64,000 nucleotides of DNA from Streptomyces sp. F63 (GCF_018070345.1 NZ_JAGPXX010000015.1:79337-143336); one strand, 5' to 3'; numbered from the stretch's first letter, positions 1 through 7,262 are shown. The notes: a model not told the origin generated them from the sequence alone. Program-made: numbers and translations.

Positions 1-436
1 GGACCGGGCCGAAGGACGGGGCGGTCAGGGTGGCGAACACCTTCGGGTGCGCCCGCACCGTGGGAGCGACGCCTTTCCCGGGGTCGCCGACCAGGCCCGC
101 GCGGATCAGGTGGAAGGTGTCCCCGGCGTAGGTCCAGGCGCAGGAGGGACAGCGCGAGGCCCGGCGGTTACCGCAGGCGACCCGCAGCCGACCACCCGGC
201 TCGGCATCGGTGCTGTAGGAGTACAGGACATCCCCGGTCCGCGCGTCACGGGTGACCGTGGAGCCTTGCAGGTGGATGGGGTCCGAGCAGCCACCGGTGC
301 GGCGGATCTGTTCCTGCCAGCGGTCGAAGCCGGGCGAGTTCGCCACCCGGAGCAGGTCGGCCAGGGGCACGGGGTCAACGCCGCAAGCGGCCGCAGCACC
401 GGCCACGGCCGCAGGGGCGACGGACTGGGCCGTCAT
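1..436 (-). CDS. Replication initiator protein, RepSA-like (partial, runs off left edge)
   Basis: About 145 N-terminal residues are visible; the rest lies beyond base 1. The product resembles the RepSA-type rolling-circle initiators of pSAM2-like integrative elements. Recognisable stretches are GVDPVPLADLLRVANSPGF near the start, a Cys pair in the segment CPSCAWTYAGDTFHL around residues 98-112, and the downstream stretch HPKVFATLTAPSFGP. Known role of the family: nicking an origin to start replication of the excised element. The ATG at 434-436 overlaps the TGA of the upstream HTH gene (ATGA), so the two are translationally coupled in one leftward operon. I recognise the family from sequence pattern only; no catalytic Tyr region is inside the window. 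Confidence 0.8.
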   Translation of the reverse strand, partial: MTAQSVAPAAVAGAAAACGVDPVPLADLLRVANSPGFDRWQEQIRRTGGCSDPIHLQGSTVTRDARTGDVLYSYSTDAEPGGRLRVACGNRRASRCPSCAWTYAGDTFHLIRAGLVGDPGKGVAPTVRAHPKVFATLTAPSFGPV

Positions 437-1173
437 GCGACCACCGCCCGCAGCCGGGGAGCGCGGACCGGGGTGGCGGTGGCGAAGAGGTGATCCAGGG
501 CGGTCAGGTAGCCAGAGGTCAGCGGGGCCGGGCCGAGGCGGCGCAGGTGCATGACCGGGGAGAGGACCGGGGCCATGCCATCCACCGGAGTGGTGACGAT
601 CAAGTCATCATCGGCCCGGACCACATCAGCGTGCAGTCCTCCGTGCTCGGCCAGCCGGATACCGGGCACCGACAGCAGCGAGGGGAAGACGTCCGCCACC
701 GTTGCCGGAGATCCGGAGGCCGGTCCGACCAGGCGCACCCGGACACCGGCGGCGGCCTTGTCGGCGAGCAGGCCGGGCAGGTCCCACACCGCGTCCGCCA
801 GGAACAGCGGGTTCGCCACCGCCATGTCGATGGTGCCGACCGCATCGGCCAGCAGCGAGCGCCACAGGTCCAGCGGGACCACGCTCCGCGTCGGGTAGCA
901 GGTCACCAGCTCATCCCGGGGCGTGGCCACCGACCGGCGACGTTCATCCAGACGCGGCCACAGGTGGTAGGCGTCCGCGTGCAGGATCTTCGCAGCGGCG
1001 TGCGCGTTCCTCGCGTGCGGAGTGCGATCCGAGGTGATCCACCGCTCCACCGACTTGGGATCGATGCGGAGCCGGTCGGCGAGGCCCTCGATCGTCACGT
1101 TCGCGGCGACCATGGCGCCACGAAGCCGTTCGTTACATGTCTGGGAGTGCGTCGCAGTCAGCGTCGCGGGCAT
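433..1173 (-). CDS. HTH (XRE-like) regulator with C-terminal DUF5919/PLD-like domain
   Basis: 246 residues. An N-terminal helix-turn-helix (about residues 15-60, including GLADRLRIDPKSVERWI) is followed by a C-terminal region of the type seen in many streptomycete HTH proteins, with VGTIDMAVANPLFLADAVW and then AAAGVRVRLVGPA (phospholipase-D-like fold, DUF5919-like). I chose the ATG at 1173 rather than an upstream one at 1299 because AGGGAG lies 6 bases before it and the upstream 42 residues are low-complexity and cover the operator palindromes. It is the first gene of an operon with the replication initiator, overlapping it by 4 bases, so a role in controlling replication is likely but inferred. 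Confidence 0.8.
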   Translation of the reverse strand: MPATLTATHSQTCNERLRGAMVAANVTIEGLADRLRIDPKSVERWITSDRTPHARNAHAAAKILHADAYHLWPRLDERRRSVATPRDELVTCYPTRSVVPLDLWRSLLADAVGTIDMAVANPLFLADAVWDLPGLLADKAAAGVRVRLVGPASGSPATVADVFPSLLSVPGIRLAEHGGLHADVVRADDDLIVTTPVDGMAPVLSPVMHLRRLGPAPLTSGYLTALDHLFATATPVRAPRLRAVVA

Positions 1174-1257
1174 GATGGAAGCTCCCTTCGAGGGACACGA
1201 GGGGCGACGCGTCTGCTTGGCGGTAGGGCGTCGCCCCTTCTTGCGTGGGAGTTCTAC

Positions 1258-1388
1258 CTCCCTAGGGAGATATTCCCCGATCCTCCCTAGGGATGTCAAC
1301 GGGCTTATCCGGGTCTCGTGCGGCCGCGCACCGGGGGGTGTGCACAGGGGGGGTGCGCTAGGGTGGGAAGAGAAACCACCCTAGGGAG
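1258..1388. promoter_or_regulatory. Cluster of CCCTAGGG palindromic operators between divergent HTH and gntR genes
   Basis: Three copies of an octamer palindrome CCCTAGGG sit in the divergent promoter region: CTCCCTAGGGAG at 1258-1269, CTCCCTAGGGAT at 1283-1294 and CACCCTAGGGAG at 1377-1388. A half-site, CTAGGGTG at 1358-1365, is inverted relative to the last copy. The GntR gene begins 15 bases after the last copy. GntR repressors bind short palindromes, and KorSA of pSAM2 represses its own promoter and an activator promoter, so these are probable binding sites for the adjacent GntR protein. Binding itself is inferred. Confidence 0.6.
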
Positions 1389-1403
1389 CACGGAGAGTGG
1401 AGC

Positions 1404-2138
1404 ATGCCCGAGACTGCGCGGCAGATCGCCGACGATCTCCGGGCGCTGATCGAGTCCGGTGAGCTGACACCGGGTGATCGACTGCCCGGTGAACCGTCGC
1501 TCGTACGCAAGTACGGCGTAGCCAAGATGACCGCGAACCAGGCCCTCAAGATCCTTGTGAGCGAAGGACTCGCCGTCGCTCGCCCAGGCTCCGGGACCTA
1601 CGTTCGACAGTTCCGTCCGATCCGGCGTGTGGCGAATGATCGCTTGGCTAAGTCGCGGTGGGCTGCTGGACAATCCATCTGGTCTGCGGACGTGGCCCAG
1701 CGGCCTCTGGTGGCCGACGTGCAGGTCTACGAGACCGAGGCACCTCACCAGGTGAGCCGTTGCCTGAACATGGAACCCGGCGCCCCGGTGATCGTTCGAA
1801 GCCGCAAGTTCGTGGTGGAAGACCGTCCGGTTCAGATGGCTACGTCATACCTTCCGGCCGAACTGGTACGGGGGACTGCCATCGCTCAGGAGAACACCGG
1901 CCCGGGTGGAAGCTACGCCCGTCTTGCCGAACTCGGAGCCGAACCAGTGCGGTTCAGTGAAGAACTGCGCGCCCGCATGCCCAGCGAGGACGAGCGGACC
2001 GCTCTGGGATTGGCCCCAGGTACGCCCGTAGTTGAGATCTGCCGTATCGCCTACACGGCTGAGGACCGACCGGTCGAAGTGAATCAGATGTTGCTGGACG
2101 CCGGTTCCTACGTCCTTGAGTACCGCCTGAGCAGCTGA
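1404..2138 (+). CDS. GntR/HutC-family repressor with UTRA domain (KorSA-like)
   Basis: 244 residues, full length for the HutC subfamily. The winged helix-turn-helix spans about residues 5-70 (QIADDLRALIESGELTPGDRLPGEPSL, then TANQALKILVSEGLAVARPGSGTYV). The UTRA effector domain follows, about residues 95-240 (PVIVRSRKFVVEDRPVQMATSYLP and, near the end, RPVEVNQMLLDAGSYVLEYRL). GAGAGTGGAG immediately precedes the ATG. KorSA of pSAM2 keeps the element integrated by repressing its activator; the position here, divergent from the replication operon with palindromes between, fits that role. The ligand is unknown. Confidence 0.85.
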   Translation: MPETARQIADDLRALIESGELTPGDRLPGEPSLVRKYGVAKMTANQALKILVSEGLAVARPGSGTYVRQFRPIRRVANDRLAKSRWAAGQSIWSADVAQRPLVADVQVYETEAPHQVSRCLNMEPGAPVIVRSRKFVVEDRPVQMATSYLPAELVRGTAIAQENTGPGGSYARLAELGAEPVRFSEELRARMPSEDERTALGLAPGTPVVEICRIAYTAEDRPVEVNQMLLDAGSYVLEYRLSS

Positions 2139-2177
2139 GCCCAGCAAGTCGGTTACAGGTTTCTCTACCTCATCAAG

Positions 2178-2196
2178 GCCCGCGCACGGCGCGGGC
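2178..2196 (+). terminator. GC-rich hairpin downstream of gntR
   Basis: GCCCGCGC at 2178-2185 pairs with GCGCGGGC at 2189-2196 around a 3-base loop, about 40 bases after the gntR stop. There is no T-run, so this would be an actinobacterial I-shaped terminator if it functions. A second GCCGC/GCGGC hairpin follows directly. Confidence 0.4.
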
Positions 2197-2344
2197 GCGC
2201 GCCGCCTCTGCGGCGCGGCCTGCCTCCTGTCTTCGCCCCGGCTGGCCGCGCCCGGCGGCGCGCTACGTGCAACGGGCCCGAGGAAAAGGCCGGCGGGGCC
2301 GGTCGGCTCCGCAGCTTTAGGCACCTCCCCGGTCCGGGTCCCGC

Positions 2345-2441
2345 GTCGAGCAAGACCAGGGGGCCACTCGGTCACATTGCGGGCAGGGGTGAAGCCTGCC
2401 CGAGTTGCTGGCAAGCGTACGGCCCCCTGATCATGCTCGAC
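2345..2441. repeat. Large two-tier inverted repeat in the non-coding part of the element
   Basis: A 21-base arm at 2345-2365 (starting GTCGAGCA, ending AGGGGGCC) is repeated inverted at 2421-2441 with two mismatches. Inside the 55-base loop a second perfect hairpin, GGGCAGG (2381-2387) with CCTGCCC (2395-2401), is flanked by ACTCG/CGAGT. Such cruciform-capable stretches in replicating or transferring elements are often origins or transfer loci. No function can be read directly. The surrounding gap (2139-2507) holds no convincing gene. Confidence 0.6.
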
Positions 2442-2507
2442 CCCAGACCGGGCAGGCCACCGCCCAAACCTGCTCCACCGACCTCACGCGGTCCCTACGC
2501 TGTCGCT

Positions 2508-2678
2508 ATGACTCACTCAGGTATAGATCAGACGCCTTGCGACCATTCAGCCGGATTCGACAAGGAGCGGTACCTAGGCGCCCAGACAGGCGACTACGTC
2601 TGTAGAGCCTGCGGCCAGGACTTCTCACCGGCTGCGCGCGAAGCGATCTTGAAGGCGAGACGCGATCAAGAAGGCTAG
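2508..2678 (+). CDS. Small Cys-rich zinc-finger-like protein (56 aa)
   Basis: Predicted 56 residues starting MTHSGIDQTPCDHSAGFD. It has Cys11 and His13 followed by YVCRACGQDF (Cys40 and Cys43), a possible single zinc ribbon, then a charged C-terminal helix. The open frame extends upstream to an ATG at 2433, but the added 25 residues are Pro/Arg-rich and overlap the inverted repeat, so I prefer the ATG at 2508. No strong ribosome-binding site is seen before either. Small Cys-pair proteins are common cargo in actinomycete integrative elements. Function unknown; it could be non-coding. Confidence 0.45.
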   Translation: MTHSGIDQTPCDHSAGFDKERYLGAQTGDYVCRACGQDFSPAAREAILKARRDQEG

Positions 2679-2718
2679 ACAGACGGGCCGTCCGTGGGCC
2701 GTCCAAGGAGAACCGGCG

Positions 2719-2823
2719 TTGACAGACCATGACAGCCAATCAGCGCGCCAATGCAGGTCAGAAGGGCGTGGCGAGGGAGAATCCCACGTGAGAGACTTCT
2801 CGTATCACTTCCAGAAGAACTAG
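2719..2823 (+). CDS. Possible tiny ORF with good ribosome-binding site (34 aa)
   Basis: A TTG at 2719 is preceded by AAGGAG at 2705-2710 with an 8-base spacer, and opens a 34-codon frame ending at TAG 2821-2823. The product is hydrophilic (begins MTDHDSQSARQ, ends FSYHFQKN) with no recognisable domain. The only support is the ribosome-binding site and position at the end of the element; it may equally be decayed sequence at the junction. Confidence 0.25.
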   Translation: MTDHDSQSARQCRSEGRGEGESHVRDFSYHFQKN

Positions 2824-2871
2824 GAACCGGGCGCCCGCCCCTCCGGGGCCGCGCCCGAGACAGCTTCCGAA

Positions 2872-2939
2872 CAGGTCGGACGGCTCTCCGGACATCCCGT
2901 GCGCGGGAGCACGGGGACCGTCTGACCTGCTCGGTTTTT
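2872..2939 (+). terminator. Hairpin plus T-run upstream of rplK
   Basis: CAGGTCGGACGG at 2872-2883 pairs, with one mismatch, to CCGTCTGACCTG at 2918-2929. An inner hairpin CCCGTGC (2896-2902)/GCACGGG (2909-2915) sits in the loop, and a run of five T follows at 2935-2939. This would stop transcription entering from the left, either from the integrated element or formerly from nusG. The right part of the T-run overlaps the putative rplK -35 region. Confidence 0.6.
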
Positions 2940-2965
2940 GGCCGCACTGTCCTACCCGCTATCGT
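2938..2965 (+). promoter_or_regulatory. Putative rplK-rplA promoter
   Basis: TTGGCC at 2938-2943 and TATCGT at 2960-2965 are separated by 16 bases, a reasonable principal-sigma promoter. They lie about 70 bases upstream of the rplK ATG. A promoter here would let rplKA be expressed independently of nusG. Confidence 0.45.
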
Positions 2966-3034
2966 GGTGCGGTATGCCTCCGTCCGGATGACCGGACCGG
3001 GGCGGAAACCTCTCACTAGGACCCGGAGAGAGCA

Positions 3035-3469
3035 ATGCCTCCCAAGAAGAAGAAGGTCACGGGGCTGATCAAGCTCCAGATCCAGGCCGGCGCCGCCAAC
3101 CCGGCCCCGCCGGTCGGCCCGGCGCTGGGCCAGCACGGCGTCAACATCATGGAGTTCTGCAAGGCCTACAACGCCGCGACCGAGTCGCAGCGCGGCATGG
3201 TCGTGCCGGTGGAGATCACGGTCTACGAGGACCGCTCCTTCACCTTCGTGACGAAGACCCCGCCGGCCGCGAAGCTGATCCTCAAGGCCGCGGGCGTGGA
3301 CAAGGGCTCCGGCGAGCCGCACGTCAAGAAGGTCGCGAAGATCACCCGCGACCAGGTGCGTGAGATCGCCACCACCAAGATGCCCGACCTGAACGCCAAC
3401 GACCTGGACGCCGCCGAGAAGATCATCGCCGGCACCGCCCGCTCCATGGGCGTCACGGTCGAGGGCTGA
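3035..3469 (+). CDS. rplK: 50S ribosomal protein L11 (uL11)
   Basis: 144 residues, normal length. L11 binds the GTPase-associated centre of 23S rRNA and is part of the thiostrepton site. The N-terminal proline-containing loop is visible (PAPPVGPALGQHGVN, residues about 23-37), as is the C-terminal rRNA-binding domain ending in GTARSMGVTVEG. GGAGAG precedes the ATG by about 7 bases. It is followed after 91 bases by rplA, the usual pair. Oddity: the gene normally immediately upstream, nusG, is replaced by an integrated-element end. Confidence 0.98.
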   Translation: MPPKKKKVTGLIKLQIQAGAANPAPPVGPALGQHGVNIMEFCKAYNAATESQRGMVVPVEITVYEDRSFTFVTKTPPAAKLILKAAGVDKGSGEPHVKKVAKITRDQVREIATTKMPDLNANDLDAAEKIIAGTARSMGVTVEG

Positions 3470-3560
3470 CGCCCGTCCCGGTCGAGGGCCCCCTCGCACC
3501 GTCACCGTGGAAGGGCCGGCGCGGCCCGCACCACGACTCCCAAGAACCCGAGGAGCAGCA

Positions 3561-4277
3561 GTGAAGCGCAGCAAGTCCCTCCGCGCTGCGGACGCCAAGA
3601 TCGAGACGGGCAAGCTCTACGCCCCGCTCGAGGCCGTCCGTCTGGCCAAGGAGACCTCTCCCACCAAGTTCGACGCGACCGTCGAGGTCGCCATGCGCCT
3701 GGGTGTCGACCCGCGCAAGGCGGACCAGATGGTGCGCGGCACCGTGAACCTTCCGCACGGCACCGGCAAGACCGCCCGGGTCCTGGTCTTCGCGACCGGT
3801 GAGCGTGCAGCGGCCGCGGAGGCCGCGGGCGCCGACATCGTCGGCTCCGACGAACTGATCGACGAGGTCTCCAAGGGCCGTCTGGACTTCGACGCCGTCG
3901 TCGCCACCCCGGACCTCATGGGCAAGGTCGGCCGCCTGGGCCGCGTGCTCGGTCCCCGTGGCCTGATGCCGAACCCGAAGACCGGCACCGTGACCCCGGA
4001 CGTGGCCAAGGCCGTGACCGAGATCAAGGGCGGCAAGATCGAGTTCCGCGTCGACAAGCACGCGAACCTCCACTTCATCATCGGCAAGCTCTCCTTCGAC
4101 GAGAAGCAGCTGGTGGAGAACTACGGCGCCGCGCTGGAGGAGATCACCCGCCTCAAGCCGTCCGCCGCCAAGGGCCGCTACATCAAGAAGGCGACTCTGA
4201 GCACCACGATGGGCCCCGGCATCCAGCTGGACGCCAACCGCACCCGCAACCTCCTTGAGGAGGAGGCCGCCGTCTGA
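3561..4277 (+). CDS. rplA: 50S ribosomal protein L1 (uL1)
   Basis: 238 residues. L1 forms the mobile stalk near the E site and in many bacteria represses its own rplK-rplA mRNA. The family signature is seen in VLGPRGLMPNPKTGTVTPDV (about residues 128-147) and the final NRTRNLLEEEAAV. The start is the GTG at 3561, preceded by GAGGAG; an in-frame ATG at 3507 would add 18 residues atypical of the family. A strong hairpin at 4311-4339 ends the unit. Confidence 0.98.
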   Translation: MKRSKSLRAADAKIETGKLYAPLEAVRLAKETSPTKFDATVEVAMRLGVDPRKADQMVRGTVNLPHGTGKTARVLVFATGERAAAAEAAGADIVGSDELIDEVSKGRLDFDAVVATPDLMGKVGRLGRVLGPRGLMPNPKTGTVTPDVAKAVTEIKGGKIEFRVDKHANLHFIIGKLSFDEKQLVENYGAALEEITRLKPSAAKGRYIKKATLSTTMGPGIQLDANRTRNLLEEEAAV

Positions 4278-4310
4278 CCGACGACGGCAGCGGCACGCTG
4301 TGACCGACGG

Positions 4311-4339
4311 GCCCCGCACCTCATTCTGAGGCGCGGGGC
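4311..4339 (+). terminator. Terminator after rplA
   Basis: GCCCCGC (4311-4317) pairs with GCGGGGC (4333-4339), with an inner CCTCA/TGAGG stem, making an almost continuous 12-bp hairpin 34 bases past the rplA stop. Confidence 0.75.
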
Positions 4340-4417
4340 CTGTCGTATGTCCGTTCGCTGTGTCAGCGGACTGCGCTACCGTGCAGGCGCAACCAGACAG
4401 AAGTGAGGGGCGGGGAA

Positions 4418-5341
4418 ATGAACAAGTCCGTGTGGAAGCGCCTGGGCGCCGCTGCGGCGTCCGTGGCGGTGCTCGCCGGTGTGGCGGGCTGTGGGGGCGA
4501 CGAGAAGACCTCCGGTGCGCCGGAGAAGGCCGCAGGGGAGCAGAAGACGATCCTGTCGCCGGCCGAGGCCATCACCGCGGCCTTTGAGAAGACCGCGGAG
4601 GCGAAGTCGGCGAAGGTCCGGATGACCATGTCGATGCCCGACTCCGCGGAGGGCGGCGGCGAGATGGAGATGTCCGGGGTCATGGGCTGGGACCCGATGG
4701 TCATGGATATGACCATGAGCGGTTCCGCGCTGGCGAACGGGGGCGGCGCGAAGGGCGGCCCGAAGTCCATGCGCATGATGTGGCTGGACAACGTCATGTA
4801 CATGGACATGGGTGCCGAGGCCGGCGCGGAGATGGACGGCAAGCGCTGGATGAAGATGGACATCGCCGCGATGGCGGAGGCTTCCGGGGACGAGGCGCTC
4901 AGCAAGCAGATGACCGGCGGCCTGGAGGAGATGAACCAGGATCCCGCCCAGCAGATGGCGATGCTGCTCGAGTCCCCCAACCTGAAGGACCTCGGCGAGG
5001 AGAAGGTCGAGGGCATGCAGACCCGGCACTACAAGGGCACGCTCTCGGTCAAGGAGATGATGGAGGCCAACGAGTCGCTCAAGCTGCTGGACGCGAAGGA
5101 GCGCAAGGAGCTCATCGCCAATCTGGAGAAGAGCGGGATCACGGGCTACGACACCGAGGTCTGGGTCAACGAGGACAACTACCCGGTGAAGATGGACATC
5201 GGCATGGACAGCCCGGAGGGCACGGTGAACATATCGGCCGTCTACTCCGATTACGGGGCGAAGGCGGATGTGACGGCACCGCCGGCGGCCGAGACCTTCG
5301 ACTTCACCGAGATGATGGAGGAGCTGGCGGCCGGAGCCTGA
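4418..5341 (+). CDS. Methionine-rich secreted lipoprotein (LppX/LprAFG-like)
   Basis: 307 residues with a lipoprotein signal: basic start (MNKSVWKRLG), hydrophobic stretch, and lipobox VAGC with the lipidated Cys at residue 25. The mature part looks like the LolA/LppX-type half-barrel lipoproteins of actinobacteria that carry hydrophobic ligands, with late motifs GYDTEVWVNEDNYPVKMD and AVYSDYGAKADVTAPP. It is unusually rich in Met between residues about 70 and 190, for example MEMSGVMGWDPMVMDMTMSG, which could reflect metal binding or oxidant scavenging (inference). Start at ATG 4418 after GGGGA. It sits between rplKA and rplJL in its own unit. Ligand unknown. Confidence 0.85.
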   Translation: MNKSVWKRLGAAAASVAVLAGVAGCGGDEKTSGAPEKAAGEQKTILSPAEAITAAFEKTAEAKSAKVRMTMSMPDSAEGGGEMEMSGVMGWDPMVMDMTMSGSALANGGGAKGGPKSMRMMWLDNVMYMDMGAEAGAEMDGKRWMKMDIAAMAEASGDEALSKQMTGGLEEMNQDPAQQMAMLLESPNLKDLGEEKVEGMQTRHYKGTLSVKEMMEANESLKLLDAKERKELIANLEKSGITGYDTEVWVNEDNYPVKMDIGMDSPEGTVNISAVYSDYGAKADVTAPPAAETFDFTEMMEELAAGA

Positions 5342-5359
5342 TCGGCCGGTGCGCCGTCC

Positions 5360-5379
5360 CGGCCCGGCCGCCCGGGCCG
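5360..5379 (+). terminator. Hairpin after the lipoprotein gene
   Basis: CGGCCCGG (5360-5367) and CCGGGCCG (5372-5379) form an 8-bp stem with a 4-base loop, 19 bases after the stop. There is no T-run. Confidence 0.45.
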
Positions 5380-5392
5380 GCGCCGTTCCGAT

Positions 5393-5422
5393 TTGCCTGC
5401 ACACGGGCCGTCCGCGTACGCT
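5393..5422 (+). promoter_or_regulatory. Putative rplJ-rplL promoter
   Basis: TTGCCT at 5393-5398 and TACGCT at 5417-5422 with an 18-base spacer match the streptomycete principal-sigma consensus. Transcription from here would give a leader of about 270 bases before rplJ. Confidence 0.55.
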
Positions 5423-5454
5423 GCTGCGGTAGCCAAAGACCGCTGGTCGTTGCC

Positions 5455-5600
5455 GTGCGCTCCCGAGTGCGCGGTGGCCGAAGGATCCGCTTCCGCGGAC
5501 GGCCCGTGCAGGTGAATGAGGAGAGACTCCCCCGGAGCCCTTGGGGCTTCCGTGGTCGAGCCACGCCCCGTGCGCCTGCACCGGGGCGTTTCGTTCTTGT
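5455..5600 (+). promoter_or_regulatory. L10 (rplJ) leader with attenuator hairpin
   Basis: The long rplJ leader carries stacked hairpins: AGCCC/GGGCT at 5536-5548, CGTGG/CCACG at 5551-5565, then a strong terminator-like hairpin with CGCCCCGTGC starting at 5564 pairing to GCACCGGGGCG ending at 5588 (one bulge), followed by a T-rich tract to 5600. Position and layout match the widespread L10 leader, in which the L10-L7/L12 complex binds the mRNA and represses its own operon. The CGTGG/CCACG stem overlaps the base of the terminator stem by 2 nt, consistent with attenuation. Exact 5' boundary is approximate. Confidence 0.7.
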
Positions 5601-5701
5601 TGAGCCCCCTTCTTCGCGTGCCCGATGCGGGCGGTCCGGCGACGTGTGCGGCTGATCGTGAGGTCAGTCGAGGATCATCACCCGGAAGGAGGCCGAGGCT
5701 C

Positions 5702-6262
5702 ATGGCGAGGCCCGACAAGGTCGATGCCGTCGAGGAGATGAAGGACAAGTTCCAGAACTCCAACGCGGCCGTTGTGACCGCGTACACCGGTCTCACCGTG
5801 GCTCAGCTCAAGGAGCTGCGCCGTTCGCTCGGTGAGAACGCTCAGTACCGTGTGGTGAAGAACACGCTGACCAAGATCGCGGCTAACGAAGCCGGGATCA
5901 CGACGATCGACGACCTGTTCGCGGGTTCGTCGGCCGTGGCCTTCGTGACCGGTGACCCGGTCGCGGCGGCGAAGGGTCTCCGTGACTTCGCCAAGGACAA
6001 CCCCAGTCTCGTCATCAAGGGCGGTGTCCTTGACGGCAAGGCGCTGTCCGCCGACGAGTTCAAGAAGCTTGCGGACCTCGAGTCCCGCGAGGTGCTGCTC
6101 GCCAAGCTGGCCGGTGGCATGAAGGCGTCCATGGCCAAGGCCGCGGCGACCTTCCAGGCCCCGCTCTCGAAGTTCGTCCGCACCGCGGACGCGCTGCGCA
6201 GCAAGGTCGAGCAGGGCGGTGCCGGTACGCCGGCTCCCGCCGAGGCCGAGTCCGCCGAATAA
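5702..6262 (+). CDS. rplJ: 50S ribosomal protein L10 (uL10)
   Basis: 186 residues. L10 anchors the L7/L12 dimers of the ribosomal stalk. The rRNA-binding part (residues 1-130, including YRVVKNTLTKIAA) and the C-terminal stalk helix ending in an Ala/Pro/Glu-rich tail are visible. AAGGAGG precedes the ATG at 5702 with suitable spacing; the frame stays open upstream to 5516, but that is leader RNA. rplL follows after 99 bases. Confidence 0.98.
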   Translation: MARPDKVDAVEEMKDKFQNSNAAVVTAYTGLTVAQLKELRRSLGENAQYRVVKNTLTKIAANEAGITTIDDLFAGSSAVAFVTGDPVAAAKGLRDFAKDNPSLVIKGGVLDGKALSADEFKKLADLESREVLLAKLAGGMKASMAKAAATFQAPLSKFVRTADALRSKVEQGGAGTPAPAEAESAE

Positions 6263-6361
6263 GCGGACGCGGTCGCAGCGGGCCCGTGAAGTAACGCCGC
6301 CAGGCGCACGCCCGCCGAAATGTAGATCCGGCACCTGCCGAATGAGTGGAAGGACGCCATC

Positions 6362-6751
6362 ATGGCGAAGCTGTCCCAGGAAGACCTGCTCGAGCAGTTC
6401 AGCGAGATGACCCTCATCGAGCTCTCCGAGTTCGTGAAGGCCTTCGAGGAGAAGTTCGACGTCGAGGCCGCCGCCCCGGTCGCCGTCGCCGCTGCCGGCG
6501 GTGCCGCCGGTGGTGCCGCCGCCGAGGCCCCCGAGGAGAAGGACGAGTTCGACGTCATCCTCACCGGCGCCGGCGACAAGAAGATCCAGGTCATCAAGGT
6601 CGTGCGTGAGCTGACCTCCCTGGGTCTCAAGGAGGCCAAGGACCTCGTCGACGGCACCCCGAAGCCGGTCCTCGAGAAGGTCAACAAGGAGCAGGCCGAC
6701 AAGGCCGCCGAGTCCCTCAAGGGCGCCGGCGCCTCCGTCGAGGTCAAGTGA
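6362..6751 (+). CDS. rplL: 50S ribosomal protein L7/L12 (bL12)
   Basis: 129 residues. It forms the multimeric stalk that recruits and activates translational GTPases. The N-terminal dimerisation region (MAKLSQEDLLEQFSEMTLIE), Ala/Gly-rich hinge (about residues 40-60) and globular C-terminal domain (IQVIKVVRELTSLGLKEAKD) appear in order. GGAAGGA lies upstream of the ATG. The gene ends 55 bases before a very stable hairpin. Confidence 0.98.
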   Translation: MAKLSQEDLLEQFSEMTLIELSEFVKAFEEKFDVEAAAPVAVAAAGGAAGGAAAEAPEEKDEFDVILTGAGDKKIQVIKVVRELTSLGLKEAKDLVDGTPKPVLEKVNKEQADKAAESLKGAGASVEVK

Positions 6752-6806
6752 CCCCTGCGGCCTGAAGCCGGGCGCCTCCGTGAGGCCGTCCGCTCCGGTG
6801 CCGCAT

Positions 6807-6842
6807 CCGAGGGCGGCCACCCGCACGGGTGGCCGCCCTCGG
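6807..6842 (+). terminator. Strong hairpin after rplL
   Basis: A perfect 16-bp stem: CCGAGGGCGGCCACCC (6807-6822), loop GCAC, complement at 6827-6842. No T-run, as is common in Streptomyces. It separates rplJL from rpoBC. The rest of the 613-base gap (6752-7364) holds the rpoB promoter and leader. Confidence 0.8.
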
Positions 6843-7163
6843 GCGTTCTCCGGGGCCGGTGTGGCGGGCGTCCTTGCCCTGCCGGGCCCGGCAGGTATGG
6901 TGATCACCGCTGCTCCGGCGGTGCCTCCGGAACGATCTTCGCGAGGCGGGGGCCTTGACGTACGGCACCGCGGCACGCGATTCTCTCCACGCGCCGCGAC
7001 ATCGATCCCGGGTTCGATGCATGGATCGCGTACGAAGTGGGAAACCTTGCCGCAGGCGTTGGACAGCGTGAGGAACAACGAAGTGCGGCCCCTTTTCCGA
7101 GGGGGCGGCCGTCACTTCCCGGAGGGAGAGAGTGGTACTGCGCCGGTCTCCGGAAATCTGCTC

Positions 7164-7192
7164 TGGACATCAGTGTGCCTTGTGGCTACACT
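7164..7192 (+). promoter_or_regulatory. rpoB-rpoC promoter
   Basis: TGGACA at 7164-7169 and TACACT at 7187-7192 with the ideal 17-base spacing, close to the principal-sigma consensus and about 170 bases upstream of the rpoB start. I see nothing else of note between the rplL terminator and this site. Confidence 0.7.
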
Positions 7193-7262
7193 GACCCTTT
7201 GCGCTGCCTGTTAGCTGCCCTCTGCCCGTCACCAGGGGCATGACCCGTTCTCGAAAGCTGCT

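Noticed and set aside
2333..2340. Possible TraB recognition repeat (GACCCGGA on the minus strand)
   Set aside because: Transfer loci need several clustered copies; only one is found here, and another occurrence at the rplK ribosome-binding site is clearly chance.
2139..3034. tRNA gene or tRNA 3' end as the attachment site of the integrated element
   Set aside because: I looked for a T-arm and acceptor sequence on both strands and found none convincing.
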